A stretch of DNA of 64,000 nucleotides, taken from assembly GCA_938743325.2 (NCBI GenBank), contig OW568864.1, forward strand, positions 930,001-994,000. The letters are read 5' to 3'. The position numbers and the translations under genes were made by a program. The DNA is from Pycnococcus provasolii. Lineage: Eukaryota > Chlorophyta > Pseudoscourfieldiophyceae > Pseudoscourfieldiales > Pycnococcaceae. This document shows positions 18,478 to 29,300 of the stretch, piece after piece. Positions within the stretch are counted from its first letter, which is position 1. Each line of letters starts with the position of its first letter. The notes under the pieces are model-generated. The model had not been told where the DNA came from and made no database searches. It worked only from the letters and a program-made list of their open reading frames with translations.

Positions 18478-19482
18478 TCATGCAGCCCATCGCGCTGCGC
18501 TGTCTAGGAAACCGTCAAAGCGCCTGCGCGTCTCCTTGAAGTGCATGGCGCCATTTTCGTCGTCAACGCTGTACTCTTCCGCCTGCAGGCGCGCCGCCAC
18601 CTCGGCGTCGGACTCTCCTGGTTGCGCAACACGCATCAACCCATGCGCCCCAGCCGCGGGTCGGCGTGGTGGTGGTGGTGGTGGTGGTGGCTGCATTCGC
18701 GGTGGCGCCGAGGCTGCGCCCCTCGACGATGATGGCGTGCGCCGCGCCGCGCACACGACGTGACACAGCGAAGTGCACTTGTGCTTTGCACGCCAACGCT
18801 GTATGCCCGCATTACCCAAGTTTCCCAGCCCGAATCCACGTCCGTCGAGGCTGTGGATCTGTGGATCAGTAAACAGCGTGCCACTAACGCCCTGCAGGTC
18901 GCACACGACGAGCGATCCTGCGGTGTGGAAGTGCGAGAAGTGCTCAAAGGCAACCGCCGCAGGCTCGTTGTCAGACATGCCGTCGTTGTCTGTATGCTTC
19001 CGATACTGGCCATCCAGTAGAGGCTCGATGGTGCAAAATCGCTGTCCAAAAACGCTCTTATCGTTGAATCTAAGCACGGACACAGGTACGAAACCAATTG
19101 TGGGCAACGTGCTCGACCCTCTACTGGCGGCTCTGAATGCGCTCTCGTTGCGCTTTAGAGCCTTGTTGAACTCCTGTGCGATAGATTCGGCCACCATCTG
19201 CGTGCTGGCCTCGGCGAAGTAGTACTTCGGGTGCTTCAGCTGTTCCTCTTCGAAAAACTTGAGCACGCACGGCGACAAGGCGCCAGTTGTTTCGTGCTCG
19301 AGTCCGCGGAACGCAAGTCGCATTCCACCTCGCGCGAAGGCGCTGGTTGCGATTTGCACCTTGCAGTTTTGCGTTTCGCGCCACCGGCCGGACGCGACGT
19401 CGTAGGAGAGGCGCGTCGCGGTGAAGAGCGGCCACGACGACGACGCCATGGACGCGTGCGCCATCTGCGCGGGTGACGGCAT
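18478..19482 (-). CDS. Alpha-kinase (eEF2K/MHCK type)
   Basis: 334 residues using the first true ATG (19482); the longer frame up to 19551 opens with GTG. The kinase domain spans about residues 15-240. It shows the GGMRLAFRGLE glycine/strand region, an FCTIEPLLDGQYRKHTDN block, AFEHFSHFHTAGSLVVCDLQ (catalytic Asp region), FTDPQIHS and the closing zinc module GNAGIQRW with RAKHKCTSLC, where His and Cys bind structural zinc. These are the ordered hallmarks of alpha-kinases, which are unrelated in sequence to ordinary protein kinases. A poly-Pro segment near 272-282 and a helical C-terminus follow. Targets are unknown; eEF2 or myosin heavy chain are known substrates in the family. Convergent with the SMYD-2OG gene, 55 bp between stops. 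Confidence 0.85.
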   Translation of the reverse strand: MPSPAQMAHASMASSSWPLFTATRLSYDVASGRWRETQNCKVQIATSAFARGGMRLAFRGLEHETTGALSPCVLKFFEEEQLKHPKYYFAEASTQMVAESIAQEFNKALKRNESAFRAASRGSSTLPTIGFVPVSVLRFNDKSVFGQRFCTIEPLLDGQYRKHTDNDGMSDNEPAAVAFEHFSHFHTAGSLVVCDLQGVSGTLFTDPQIHSLDGRGFGLGNLGNAGIQRWRAKHKCTSLCHVVCAARRTPSSSRGAASAPPRMQPPPPPPPPRRPAAGAHGLMRVAQPGESDAEVAARLQAEEYSVDDENGAMHFKETRRRFDGFLDSAARWAA

Positions 19483-19924
19483 CGAAGGGCGGGAAGTTGA
19501 CCAAACTCCGGCCAGCAGAAAAAAAAGACTCTCCTCCGATCCCTCGCACACCGGCCGCGAGGCCCATGCAAGAGTGTTTCTTGCAAGGGTGATTCTTGCA
19601 TGAGTGTGTCTTGCAGGGTCGCCCGCGTTCGGGTCGTATTCTTGACCACCTTAATCAACGAGATAGATGCGACAACGGTGGATCCGCGTCTTCCGCGAAC
19701 GGCGAACGTGCAGTCGTGCAGTCGTGCAATAAGGGGTAGCACACTAACCTTAACTTTTTTAAAGGTTTACCTGTACCGGTACCTTTTTAAGTGCTTAGCT
19801 AATTTTATATTGGAAGTAAAATAGACTAACCTTAGTTGGTATGTGACGTGAATCTTGGACGAAGTAAACGCAACTCCATTAAAAAAGATTTTTACTGAAT
19901 CTGCAATTGCTCAACATTGACTGA
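19483..19924. other. Gene-free gap upstream of the alpha-kinase
   Basis: This 442 bp stretch lies between two minus-strand genes. Near 19575-19617 the unit ttcttgcaagggtg/ttcttgcatgagtg repeats imperfectly. An A/T-rich part with aggtttacctgtaccggtacctttttaa lies near 19760-19800. No gene is seen. Confidence 0.4.
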
Positions 19925-21289
19925 TCAAACACCCTGGGCCGGGTCGCGGTACACTCTGTACATGGCATCCACCTCCTCCAAAAGCTCCTCGGGAAGATCA
20001 CGATCGCCCTCAAACGCGTCCAAGTTATCGCGAAGCTGGTCCATCGTCGTTGCGCCGATGATCGTGGACGCGACGAACCAGCGGCTTCGCGCAAACTTCA
20101 GCGCGAGTTCGGAGGGCGTCATGCCATACCGACGTGCGAGATCCGCGTACTTGCGAGCCGCTTCCATCGCGCGACTTTTTTGGAAACGCTCCATGTATCC
20201 GGGGAACAGCGAGAAGCGTGCATTCTTCGTGAGTGGGTTCGTGGCTGGGTCGTCGACGTCGCAGTACTTGCCTGACAGCGACCCGCCCGCGAGCGGCGAG
20301 TATGCAAGCAGCGAGACGTTGCAGTTGCGAGGTGCGCACACCTCCGCGAGGTCCGTCTCGTACGACGACCTCACGATGAGCGAGTAGCTGTTCTGGATCG
20401 TCTGCACCTTGGGAAGCTTGTGCCTCTCCGCAGCCATTTGGAACGACGCGACTCCCCAGCTCGTCTCGTTGCTGACTCCGATGTACCGCACCTTTCCTTC
20501 GTCGACGACTTTCTTGAGCGCCCGCAGCTGCTCCTCGAACGGCACGTCGTCGTCGAGCCGGTCGTTGGCCGGGTCATACGCCTGTCCCCCGAAGAGCCCT
20601 CCGACGTACCTGTGAGGCCAGTGGATCTGCAGCAAGTCGATCGTGTCGATGCCGAGTCGCTTGAGGCTCGCGTCAACGCTCTCCTTGACATTTTTCGCGT
20701 CGACGCGCGGCGTCTTTCCTCCGTCACGTATCCAGTCGATGCGCGGCGAGTACCCGCACAGCTTTGTTGCGATGACGACGTCGTCTCTCTTGACGACGCC
20801 GCTTTTCAGCCAGCTTGCGATGTACTGGTCCGTTCGTCCTTGCGTCTCCGCCTTTGTGGGCACGGGGTACATTTCCGCGGTGTCTATGAAGTTGACCCCT
20901 CGTTCCGCGACGGCGTACGTGAGTTGTTCGTGTGCCTCTTGTTCCGTGTTTTGCTGTCCCCACGTCATAGTTCCGAGGCATACGTCCGTGACGAGCAGGT
21001 CTGACGATCCGAGTTGCACCTTGTCGAACGGCTTCGCTGCTGGCGTCTTGGCCGCGGGTGATGACGCTGGTGATGCGGATGCAGATGCAGATGCAGATGC
21101 AGATGCCGCCGACGACGACGACGCAGAAGATGAAGATGCTTGAACGGAAACGCCAGATTGACGAGGCGATAAGGATGATAATGCACGACGGCGAGGCATA
21201 GTGCCAGCACCAGTACCAGCAGCATGAGCATGAGCCTTCTTCAGCGACGAGGATGAGGAGGATGGGAGGCCCATCATTGACATGGGCAT
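19925..21289 (-). CDS. Aldo-keto reductase (Tas-like), probably plastid-targeted
   Basis: 454 residues from an ATG. Residues 1-90 are rich in Ser and Ala, ending in an Ala-Ser dipeptide run, and look like a plastid leader. The reductase domain starts at KVQLGSSDLLVTDVCLGTMTW. The catalytic tetrad can be traced: Asp and Tyr in NFIDTAEMY, Lys in VVIATKLCG and His in LLQIHWPHRY. The C-terminal NADPH site reads SRWFVASTIIGATTMDQLRD. The insertion with VPTKAETQGRTDQY is typical of Tas/YdjF-type reductases rather than of beta-subunits of potassium channels. It reduces aldehydes or ketones with NADPH; the substrate is unknown. Confidence 0.88.
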   Translation of the reverse strand: MPMSMMGLPSSSSSSLKKAHAHAAGTGAGTMPRRRALSSLSPRQSGVSVQASSSSASSSSAASASASASASASPASSPAAKTPAAKPFDKVQLGSSDLLVTDVCLGTMTWGQQNTEQEAHEQLTYAVAERGVNFIDTAEMYPVPTKAETQGRTDQYIASWLKSGVVKRDDVVIATKLCGYSPRIDWIRDGGKTPRVDAKNVKESVDASLKRLGIDTIDLLQIHWPHRYVGGLFGGQAYDPANDRLDDDVPFEEQLRALKKVVDEGKVRYIGVSNETSWGVASFQMAAERHKLPKVQTIQNSYSLIVRSSYETDLAEVCAPRNCNVSLLAYSPLAGGSLSGKYCDVDDPATNPLTKNARFSLFPGYMERFQKSRAMEAARKYADLARRYGMTPSELALKFARSRWFVASTIIGATTMDQLRDNLDAFEGDRDLPEELLEEVDAMYRVYRDPAQGV

Positions 21290-21815
21290 GCTTGACTTCT
21301 TCTTCGAGACAAACTTCTAGAATGAACAACAACGGGATATTAATTATGTTGTGTGGCGGCGGAAAGGTCCACGAACACCACATACACATGTGAACCGAAC
21401 CGGAGAACCCTAAAGTCCAAACCCCTACCTAAAGTCCAAACCCCTAAAGTCCTAACCCCTAAAGTCCAAACCCCTAAAGTCCAAACCCCTAAACCGAAAG
21501 TCCAAACAAACCCCTAAACTAAACCGAACAGCTAACCCCTAAACCGAACTACTGTTCTGACTAGGAACGAAACCCCTAATCAACGACCAAGGCCAAGGGC
21601 ATATCTCCGGCGGAATCGGAATTGATTTATGAAGATTTTACACGATAAGAGATATTCTGAATTCCCTCCCCATCATTAACCGGGTGGTGTTTCCTCCCCC
21701 TGGTTCACGTCACTTACTGTTTTTCCTTCTTAATTCTCACATACATAAATACATATCCTTCTCTTGTGTGTGTCTTCTCTTGTGTGTGTCTTCTCTTGTG
21801 TGTGTTTACATCACG
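21290..21815. promoter_or_regulatory. 526 bp divergent promoter gap with telomere-like and GT-rich repeats
   Basis: It separates the aldo-keto reductase (minus) from the carotenoid isomerase (plus). It contains the cctaaagtccaaa repeat (annotated separately) and, at 21758-21806, three copies of a 16 bp unit (cttctcttgtgtgtgt) just before the isomerase ATG. No gene is seen. Confidence 0.65.
21410..21545 (+). repeat. Telomere-like degenerate repeat (cccctaaagtccaaa)n
   Basis: At least six copies of a 14-15 bp unit containing CCCCTAAA are followed by diverging copies cccctaaaccgaa. The core resembles the plant/algal telomere unit CCCTAAA. It stands in a divergent promoter, not at a chromosome end. 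Confidence 0.8.
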
Positions 21816-23867
21816 ATGCTTGGTTTTCATTATCAACTGAGAGTCCACGGTGAGTCCATGCTCGTGTCGTCCATGGTGGGGAGGAGGAGTCCGAGGAGGC
21901 CGGCATTTTCTTGTGGTGATGGTCGCCACACGCCTTGTTGTTCTCGTGCAGAAGCAAACACAGGACAACATGGCCTCGATGGTGCACGCAGAAAATACAA
22001 ATACGGCGGCCACTCAAGAAAGAGAATGTGTGCGGCGGCGCGTGTGCGCGCGTTGGCGGCATCAGCATCGGCATCAGCATCAGCATCGTCGACTGAGCCT
22101 GAGGAGGTGGTAGACGTCGTCGTGATCGGATCCGGAATCGGGGGACTGTCGTGCGGCAGCGTGCTCGCAAAGCACGGCTACGAAACCTTGGTGCTGGAGT
22201 CGCACTACGTGCCAGGAGGGTGCTGCCACACGTTCCCACACAAGGCACCTGGAGGAGACGGCGAGTACGTCTTCGAGGTGGGACCGTCCATCTTAGAAGG
22301 ACCCAAGGACGGAAGCACAAACCCGCTGCAGCTCGTACTCGAGGTTCTCGGCGAGGAGGTGGAGAACCGAACGTACAACGGGTGGACCATGCACGACGGG
22401 CTTGGACCGGGCGCAGCCTCGCACGACGAGCCGAGCTCGTCGCTTCCCACACCCATGGCCATCGGCGAGAACTCGTGGAGGTACAGCGTTGGGCCAGACC
22501 GCGAGCCTGGAGGTTTTGAGCAGGCGCTGCGCGAGCACGCGGAGAACCCGGAACTCGCGGTGGCAGAGTGGAGGAGGCTGCGAGAACGCATGCGGCTTCT
22601 CTCCGAAGCAAACGACGCGTGCCCTCTTCTGAACCTTCGCCAAGACTTTGGTCTCCTTCTCACCACGCTGCCAGCGCTGCCATTCTACCTCTCGCATCCA
22701 GGAGTCCTGCCCGACGTTCCGCTTCTCTTCGACTCGTTCCACCGCATCTCCGAGCCGATCGTCACCGAGCCTTTCCTGAAGCGATTCATCGACGCGCTGT
22801 GCTTCTTTTCAGGATACCCCGCAGAGGGAACCATGGGCGCGGCAATGGTGTACTGCCTGTCGGAATTCCACAAGGAGGGTGCGTCTCTCATGGCACCCAT
22901 CGGCGGATCTGGCGCGGTGATCGACGCGCTCATCCGTGGCCTGGAGAAGTACGGTGGGCGCATTGAGACGAAAAGGCACGTCGAGGAAATTCTTGTCGAA
23001 CCCGATCCGTCGACGGGCGCGCCGCGCGCCGTTGGGGTGCGCCTGAAAAATGGAAAGGTGGTCAAGGCGCGCAAGGCGGTGGTGTCGAACGCAACGGCGT
23101 GGGACACGGCGAAGATGCTGCACGAGGATGCAATGCCAGACGAGGATTCGCGCACGTGGCTGAGCGAGCTGGGTGAGACGCCCGCGCAGGGGTCCATAGC
23201 CCATCTCTTCCTCGGACTCAAGGGCGAGGGCATGGATTGGAGTAAGGTGGATCCGCAGCACCTCATCATCGAGGACTGGGGTCGCCCGCTGTCCGACCCG
23301 CAGAACGTCGTCACGATGTTCTTCCCGAGCTTGCTCGACCCGACGTGCGCACCGCCGGGCAAGCACACTGCGCACGTCTACACTGCAGGATCTGAGCCGT
23401 ACCACGAGTACGAAGGTCTCGACCGTAGGAGCGAGGAGTACAAGCAGAAAAAGGAGGAGCGGCTCGAGATTCTGTGGAGGAGTATCGAGCGCGTCATTCC
23501 AGACGTGCGGGAGAGAGCGGAGGTGGTGTCAACAGCCACTCCGCTGACGCACGAGAGGTTCCTGCGCCGGCGCTATGGAACGTACGGGCCTGCATTTCGC
23601 GCAGGCGCGCAGCGAGTCAACATCGCGGGCCTGAATGTGTCCGCGATCCCGTTTCCTGGCGTGCTAACGCCCGTCGACGGTTTGCTGCGATGTGGCGACG
23701 GCGTATTCCCTGGAATTGGCGTTCCCGCGGCGGCTGCGAGCGGCGTGATTGCCGCGAACACGCTCGCGCCGATCGAAAAGCACCTGGGCTTGCTTCTGGA
23801 CCTGCAGGTGAATCGGTGGCAAAACAAGCAGCAGAAAGCGGACACGGCGGCGGTGCAGATGCACTAA
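21816..23867 (+). CDS. CRTISO-like carotenoid isomerase / FAD-dependent oxidoreductase
   Basis: 683 residues from the ATG at 21816; a longer frame starts at GTG and was rejected. Residues 1-95 are Arg, Ser and Ala rich and end in an Ala-Ser run, as in plastid leaders. The FAD dinucleotide-binding motif VVVIGSGIGGLSCGSVLAK lies near 102, continuing with TLVLESHYVPGGCCHTF. Other family blocks are VFEVGPSI, MAPIGGSGAVIDALIRGLEK (substrate/FAD loop) and the C-terminal FAD-closing DGLLRCGDGVFPGIGVPAAA. The pattern is that of prolycopene isomerases (CRTISO/CrtH), which convert poly-cis to all-trans carotenoids in plastids. Whether it is CRTISO itself or a CRTISO-like paralogue cannot be told here. 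Confidence 0.85.
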   Translation: MLGFHYQLRVHGESMLVSSMVGRRSPRRPAFSCGDGRHTPCCSRAEANTGQHGLDGARRKYKYGGHSRKRMCAAARVRALAASASASASASSTEPEEVVDVVVIGSGIGGLSCGSVLAKHGYETLVLESHYVPGGCCHTFPHKAPGGDGEYVFEVGPSILEGPKDGSTNPLQLVLEVLGEEVENRTYNGWTMHDGLGPGAASHDEPSSSLPTPMAIGENSWRYSVGPDREPGGFEQALREHAENPELAVAEWRRLRERMRLLSEANDACPLLNLRQDFGLLLTTLPALPFYLSHPGVLPDVPLLFDSFHRISEPIVTEPFLKRFIDALCFFSGYPAEGTMGAAMVYCLSEFHKEGASLMAPIGGSGAVIDALIRGLEKYGGRIETKRHVEEILVEPDPSTGAPRAVGVRLKNGKVVKARKAVVSNATAWDTAKMLHEDAMPDEDSRTWLSELGETPAQGSIAHLFLGLKGEGMDWSKVDPQHLIIEDWGRPLSDPQNVVTMFFPSLLDPTCAPPGKHTAHVYTAGSEPYHEYEGLDRRSEEYKQKKEERLEILWRSIERVIPDVRERAEVVSTATPLTHERFLRRRYGTYGPAFRAGAQRVNIAGLNVSAIPFPGVLTPVDGLLRCGDGVFPGIGVPAAAASGVIAANTLAPIEKHLGLLLDLQVNRWQNKQQKADTAAVQMH

Positions 23868-24001
23868 CTTAAATAAAATAGGTTAGTTTTTTTTTGGTTC
23901 CTGTAAAACAAAAAATTCGAGTACCTCACAACAATGAGAGTAGTAGAAAAGAAAAAACAAATTTCTTACTAAGCCTAGACTATTGGCTGATATTTTATTA
24001 T

Positions 24002-25660
24002 TCAATAAACACCGGGAATGAAGCGATACGGCACTTTCTGCTTGTACGTCGCCCAATCCTTCCCGTATTTTTTCTCGCACATCTCCTCGTCTCGCAGGTC
24101 GCGGTGCACGAGCAGAACCGCGAAGTACACCGCGTAGAAATACGGAATCACGCGGTCGAATCCGCAAGGAAGGCACCACGCCAGGCCTAGTACCCAGTCA
24201 CCCGTGTAGTTGATGTGCCTTGCCATACCCCACCATCCACTCACCATCAGCTTCGTGCCGCGCTTCGTGGGTAGAACCTTTATGTGCTTAACGCGCGGGT
24301 CGTCGGGATTGCGGCGGAAGAGGTCTTTCGTTCCATTCGCACCACGGAAAATGGAGTATCCGGCAAAGAACAGCACGACGCTTGCGACTGACAGCCACGG
24401 CGGCGTGGTGCCGTACGAATCGCCGGCAATGACGCGATCTGCGAGGTAACGTGCAGGCAGAGAGTACGTGAAGGGCACCCAGGCGAGGTCTCCAAACGCA
24501 AGCATGAACCCGAACCCGTCCGTGGTGATGTCCATCGTCGTCAGGATGCTCCTTTCGTTGTACAGCGCGTCGAAGACGTACCACCAGTGGAAAGCAGTCA
24601 CCAGGAGGAGTCCGATCGGAATGTGCGTGAGCACGTCCGAGGCGACTGCCGACGCGGCTGACCACGGCGTCGCCGTGGCGGAGGCGGGAAGGCTCGCCCA
24701 ACCACCTCCTCCGGAGTGCAGGTAAGCTGCGTGGCAGCACGCCATGTCGAGCAGAACCCACAGCGTGAGCCCTGGAACGAGCTCGCAGAATTCCTTCCAG
24801 TCGAATGATCCGATGCGAGGGTTGAGCTCGCGTCCGATGAAAAAGTCGTACAGCACGTTTCCCGTCTGCCCGCCCTCAGCAAGCAGTTTTCCCTTGACGA
24901 AAGACATGGCATACACGTAGATGGATAGCGCGTACGAGAAGGCGACGGACGCCGTGAGCAGCGGCACGTACGCGTGGTACGCGTAGCTGAGCTTGAACGC
25001 GCCGACGTAGGCGAGGTACGCGAGTCCGAACGTCGTGAGCAGGAAGGTGTACAGTCCGTTGATCTTGTACGTCAGCTGTTCGCCCGTCTTCAGCTTCGTT
25101 CCCTTGATTCGCGCACCGGGAAGCAGGAGGTGCAGCGCGGCACACCCGACGAACCATATCAGGTACGCGACTGCGGCGTCACCCGTGGCGATCGATCCGC
25201 GTTCCCAGAATGCGTTGACTTGTGCCTTGAGCCTTGATGTGCTTGTTTCGAACGGCGTGATGGCGACGCACCCTTGTTTTGCGTTGCACACGGCGACGAG
25301 CAGGTAGCACACGACAGGCAGGCCGATGGTGATTCCGAGTGCGCCAATGGGTCCGTTGAACTCGTAGTGTATTTCCGAAGTTTGGTGTGGTTTCGCAGGT
25401 GCCGATTTCGCAGGTTCTGACGCTTTGGTGTTGTTTTTTTTGTTCGCACGAGGTGGTGGGGAGGGGGATGTTGTTTTCTTGGTATTATTCTTCATAGAAC
25501 TACTCTTCGAGTTCGAGAGAGAGCGTGACCGACCTGCGGAAGAAGAAGGCGGAGGTGACGGAGAGCGAGCAGCAGCTGGTGCAGAAGCACCACCAGCTTG
25601 GATGTGCGGCGAGTCAGGAGGGAACTTGAGCTGAACACGACGATTATTGCGTGGCGGCAT
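24002..25660 (-). CDS. Sterol C-14 reductase (ERG24/FACKEL family)
   Basis: 552 residues from the ATG at 25660 (MPPRNNRR); the open frame further upstream has no ATG. A polar Ser/Pro/Lys-rich N-terminus (1-110) precedes about eight to nine hydrophobic helices. Family signatures are FFIGRELNPRIGSFDWKEF in the middle, ITTDGFGFMLAFGDLAWVPF, SGWWGMARHINYTGDW and the C-terminal LVHRDLRDEEMCEKKYG ending in YRFIPGVY. These residues bind NADPH and sterol in delta-14 and delta-7 reductases and in the lamin B receptor. The role is reduction of the C14-15 double bond in sterol synthesis in the ER. C-14 is preferred over C-7 reductase because of the GRELNPR context, with moderate certainty. A TATA-like tatata lies only about 8 bp before the ATG. 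Confidence 0.85.
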   Translation of the reverse strand: MPPRNNRRVQLKFPPDSPHIQAGGASAPAAARSPSPPPSSSAGRSRSLSNSKSSSMKNNTKKTTSPSPPPRANKKNNTKASEPAKSAPAKPHQTSEIHYEFNGPIGALGITIGLPVVCYLLVAVCNAKQGCVAITPFETSTSRLKAQVNAFWERGSIATGDAAVAYLIWFVGCAALHLLLPGARIKGTKLKTGEQLTYKINGLYTFLLTTFGLAYLAYVGAFKLSYAYHAYVPLLTASVAFSYALSIYVYAMSFVKGKLLAEGGQTGNVLYDFFIGRELNPRIGSFDWKEFCELVPGLTLWVLLDMACCHAAYLHSGGGGWASLPASATATPWSAASAVASDVLTHIPIGLLLVTAFHWWYVFDALYNERSILTTMDITTDGFGFMLAFGDLAWVPFTYSLPARYLADRVIAGDSYGTTPPWLSVASVVLFFAGYSIFRGANGTKDLFRRNPDDPRVKHIKVLPTKRGTKLMVSGWWGMARHINYTGDWVLGLAWCLPCGFDRVIPYFYAVYFAVLLVHRDLRDEEMCEKKYGKDWATYKQKVPYRFIPGVY

Positions 25661-26376
25661 GCTTGTGATATATATGCTGACGTATCTATGGCGGATAAAC
25701 AAGTAGGGGTGGGAATGAAGTGTGGGAATGGCTGTGCAATTTGAAATCGGAAAACCTCTAACCCCGAATATAATATTGGTGTTGAAAAAGGAAAAGTCGA
25801 AATGGGAAACCCCTAACTACTTGGTACCCAATCCCACCGTTGGCACCGTACAGTAAAGTTTTTTACACAGTGAGTACAGGATTACAAATACTGTACCACC
25901 CACAACTAGTACTACCGTATGGAAGTACCACTCTGGATCGAACCAACCTTCACTAAGTTTACGATAGTTCACAGAAGACCGTTGGGAAGTGTGGGGAGAG
26001 AGTGTGGGGGCCCTGTTGTTCGGATTCAAAATGAGGGATTCAAAAGCAAGGGTTCGAAAAGGGAATTAGGGAAAAGCCGACCCGCTTTTGTTATTACCCA
26101 TCCACTGAGTAGAGTACCCAGCTATCCAAGACGTGCACAGTTGGCAAAGCACGCGGGGCAGGCGGCCTGCTTTCCGCTCTTTTTCCGCTTCAACTTTAAC
26201 TTCCGTGACAATCTTCTTTCTCTGCGTCTCTCTGCCTCTCTGCGCGCGCGCGCTTCCTCCTCTCCGTATGACGCTCTCTTCTCACTCTCACTCACATTCT
26301 CGGCTTCACTCATTCGTTCGTTCTCTCGTGTCTCCTTCATTCGTTCACATTCTCGTTCGTTCTCATAATAACGACG
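25661..26376. promoter_or_regulatory. 716 bp divergent promoter gap
   Basis: It separates the sterol reductase (minus) from the giant G8/X8 gene (plus). A cccctaacccc-type motif lies near 25755-25820. From about 26180 to 26370 the strand is very rich in C and T, with ttcgttcgttctc units leading to the giant gene's ATG. A minus-strand frame at 25817-26029 without an ATG codes for a hydrophobic segment (see findings). Confidence 0.5.
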
Positions 26377-29300
26377 ATGAAAATGGCTCGCCATCTTCGT
26401 CGTCATCATAATCTTCTTTCCGTCGTCGTCGTCGTAGTTTCATCATGCTGCTGCTTCGGTCTTCTTCTTCAACTTCCGGCAACAGCAGATGCGCTGACTA
26501 ACGACGAAATATGCAAGAATGGTATACCTGCTGGCACACAGTCAACAATCAACACGGGAGAGGCGCTCACCTGCGATAACAACGACATCATTCACATCAG
26601 CGGACAACTTATCGTGAAAAGCAACACACGCGTACGTGCTGCGGGCATGTTCGTCGATGCGACGGGAACGCTCACCATCGGAACGCCCGAAGAACCTGTA
26701 CGCGACGTTCACATCTACTTGAACCATCAACCTTGCGACATCAACTCAGACGCGTGCAAACGCCAAGGTGCACTGTGGAGTGAAGGAACACTCGACATCC
26801 ACGGAACGCCGAAAACGCCGTGGACGCTCTTACAGACAGACGCACCTGCAGGCTCAAGCACTCTACAAGTCTCAGCATGCGACAACTGGAGTGTGGGCGA
26901 CCGTGTCGTCGTGAGTGCGACGGGAGGAGAGGGAACGCGATACACGAATACCGTGTACGGCAACAACGCCGACGAAAACTTTGAGGCTGAGCAGCGCACA
27001 ATCACCGCCGTCGACGCGGGCTGCGTCGTCACCTTAGACACGCCTTTACGTTCACGTCACCGTGGTAGCTGGCTTGGAGGAATCGTGCCAACGCAAGCGG
27101 AGGTGGCAAATCTAAACAGGCCGGTCGTCATCACAGGTCCATTCCACCGTGCGAATGTCGAGCGGCCGATTGAAGGCGGGCAGGGCATCACGACGAGGCA
27201 GCACGTTCGTGGAGTCTCTCGCATTGACCACGCACGTGTCGAGAACTGTGGACGACTTGCCGTCGGCGAGTACTGTATGCACTGGCATGTCCTAAAATCT
27301 TGCCCGTCGTGCTACGTCAAGAATTCCGTCGTGGAGGGCGGCGTGAACAAGGGAATCACCATCCACGGCACGCACGACGCCCTTGTGCAAAATAACGTCG
27401 TGTACGATGTGCGAGGAGCGTCCATCTTCATCGAGGATGGGAACGAAATGAACAACGTCGTTGACAGCAACGTGCTGATGTGCCCCAGCTTATCCAACCC
27501 GGTTGCACTCGCACACTTCACGATGGACGGCACGGGGAAGCATTTGCGAGGACGTCGGTGCGCCCTCGATGGGCACCAGGAGCATCGCAACAGCGACTTT
27601 GACGAGCAAAGTGGTCTCTATGCACTGAGCCCGTCGAACCACATCATCGGCAATCGGATCTCGGGACACGATAACGCGATGTTTGTCAACCACCAAGGAT
27701 ACGGCGTGTGGGGAATTGGCAATGCCGCGCGTCGCGTCTGCGTCGCGAGCATGCCTTTTGGACGCACGGAGCGCAACGTTTTTCACAACAACGCCGGATT
27801 TGGTTGGTACGTCAACGTGGCGTTCCCGATGGATGTCGACTTGACTGCGGACGGGCACGTCTCGGACTGGAATTCGTGCTTGCCGTTCAACATGGCAACG
27901 GGTGCAGACAATGCCAAGAGCTTTGTGATCAAGGACCACGTCGAGTACTTCAACGACTTCAGTATGGGTACATACGACCTTGGCGATGTGACGTTCGAAA
28001 ACGCCATCTCGGCATTGAACAACAAGGGAGCGTACTGGAAGACGTACCGCCGAGGTATCAACAGTGGCCCGTTTGCGAAGAATCTCACGCTTGTCGACAA
28101 TTGGTCCTATCTCGAAGCACCTGGAGGAAGTGCGCTCGTGGAATTTGACGGCTTGCGCTTGGTGAAGCTCAACAGCGCCGACAACCATAAACCACGCTTC
28201 GTTGTGAACCACCACTGCGGTCTGCCATATGAGCAAACGGGTGGCCTTTGTGCTTCCCATTATTTGCTTAAGGACGTGACGACGACGAATCCAGGCGAAG
28301 CAGCACTTGCTCCGACGACGTTCTACTCAGAAACATCTAAAAGCTCCGCGCTGCTCTTGTACAACGGTGGCGCGCAGTGGCTGAATGGTGCTAGCAATCG
28401 TGACGAGCGTGGCGCGAATCTCGCATTTCGCGCACCAGACAATTGCGTGATCTCCGGCTACTGGGGCGGATGGGGAAATAACGAGTGGATGTTCTGCGAA
28501 GGGCTCGACGACGTTCGCATCGTTCGGATCTACTCGCCGAATCGTGGCACGCTGCAGGTAACCACCGCAGGTGATGGAAGCTTCGAAGTCCCGTACGGCA
28601 CGTCGTTCTATTCCGAGCAGAAGCGGCAAGGTTCCACGCGATATGCATACACGCCGTGGTGCAGCGGCTCCTCGTATCCGATTGACTGTGCCAACTACAT
28701 TTGGCCGAGCGGATACACATTCCTCGTTCGCGGTGGCTCTGAAATCAGCATAGCGATTCCGTGGCAAGTTGACGGTCCCATGTCAGATCTCTTCACGATG
28801 GAGTATTCCGAGCCCTTGATGAGCCCTACGAGCATCACCGTATCTGTAAGCGGCGACCCTCTCTTGGCGGGAGGACCGTGCTTGATTGAGAGTACGCACA
28901 GCCGCAGCTTCATCACGCCGTATGGTCCTCTCATACCGCAATCTGGTGCTTGGTTTGAATGCAATCCGTGGCAGGCGAGAAACGATGTGCACGACTTTGC
29001 CGAGGCATTCTCATTGCATCTGCAGTACAACGGTGCTGATTGCGAAAGTGCAAACTGTGACACAACCGTGACGGCAACAGGAGTAACGACGACCCCCCTA
29101 CCACAAGGTGTGGCGGCATGCCGCGTCAAGTCGGACGCGTCGATCGACGCAATCTGGGATGCGCTCAATTGGGTATGCACGCAAGTGAGCAGCCCATGCT
29201 GCGATCCTGTCGACACGAGCGTGTGCGGATCTTGCGGCGACGGTCCGTCGATGCGTCTGCAGGCGGTGGCGAACACGGCATGGTGTCCCATGCGCTTGTC

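Noticed and set aside
21684-21815. N-terminal extension of the carotenoid isomerase
   Set aside because: It would need a GTG start and reads through a 16 bp leader repeat; the ATG at 21816 gives a normal plastid leader.
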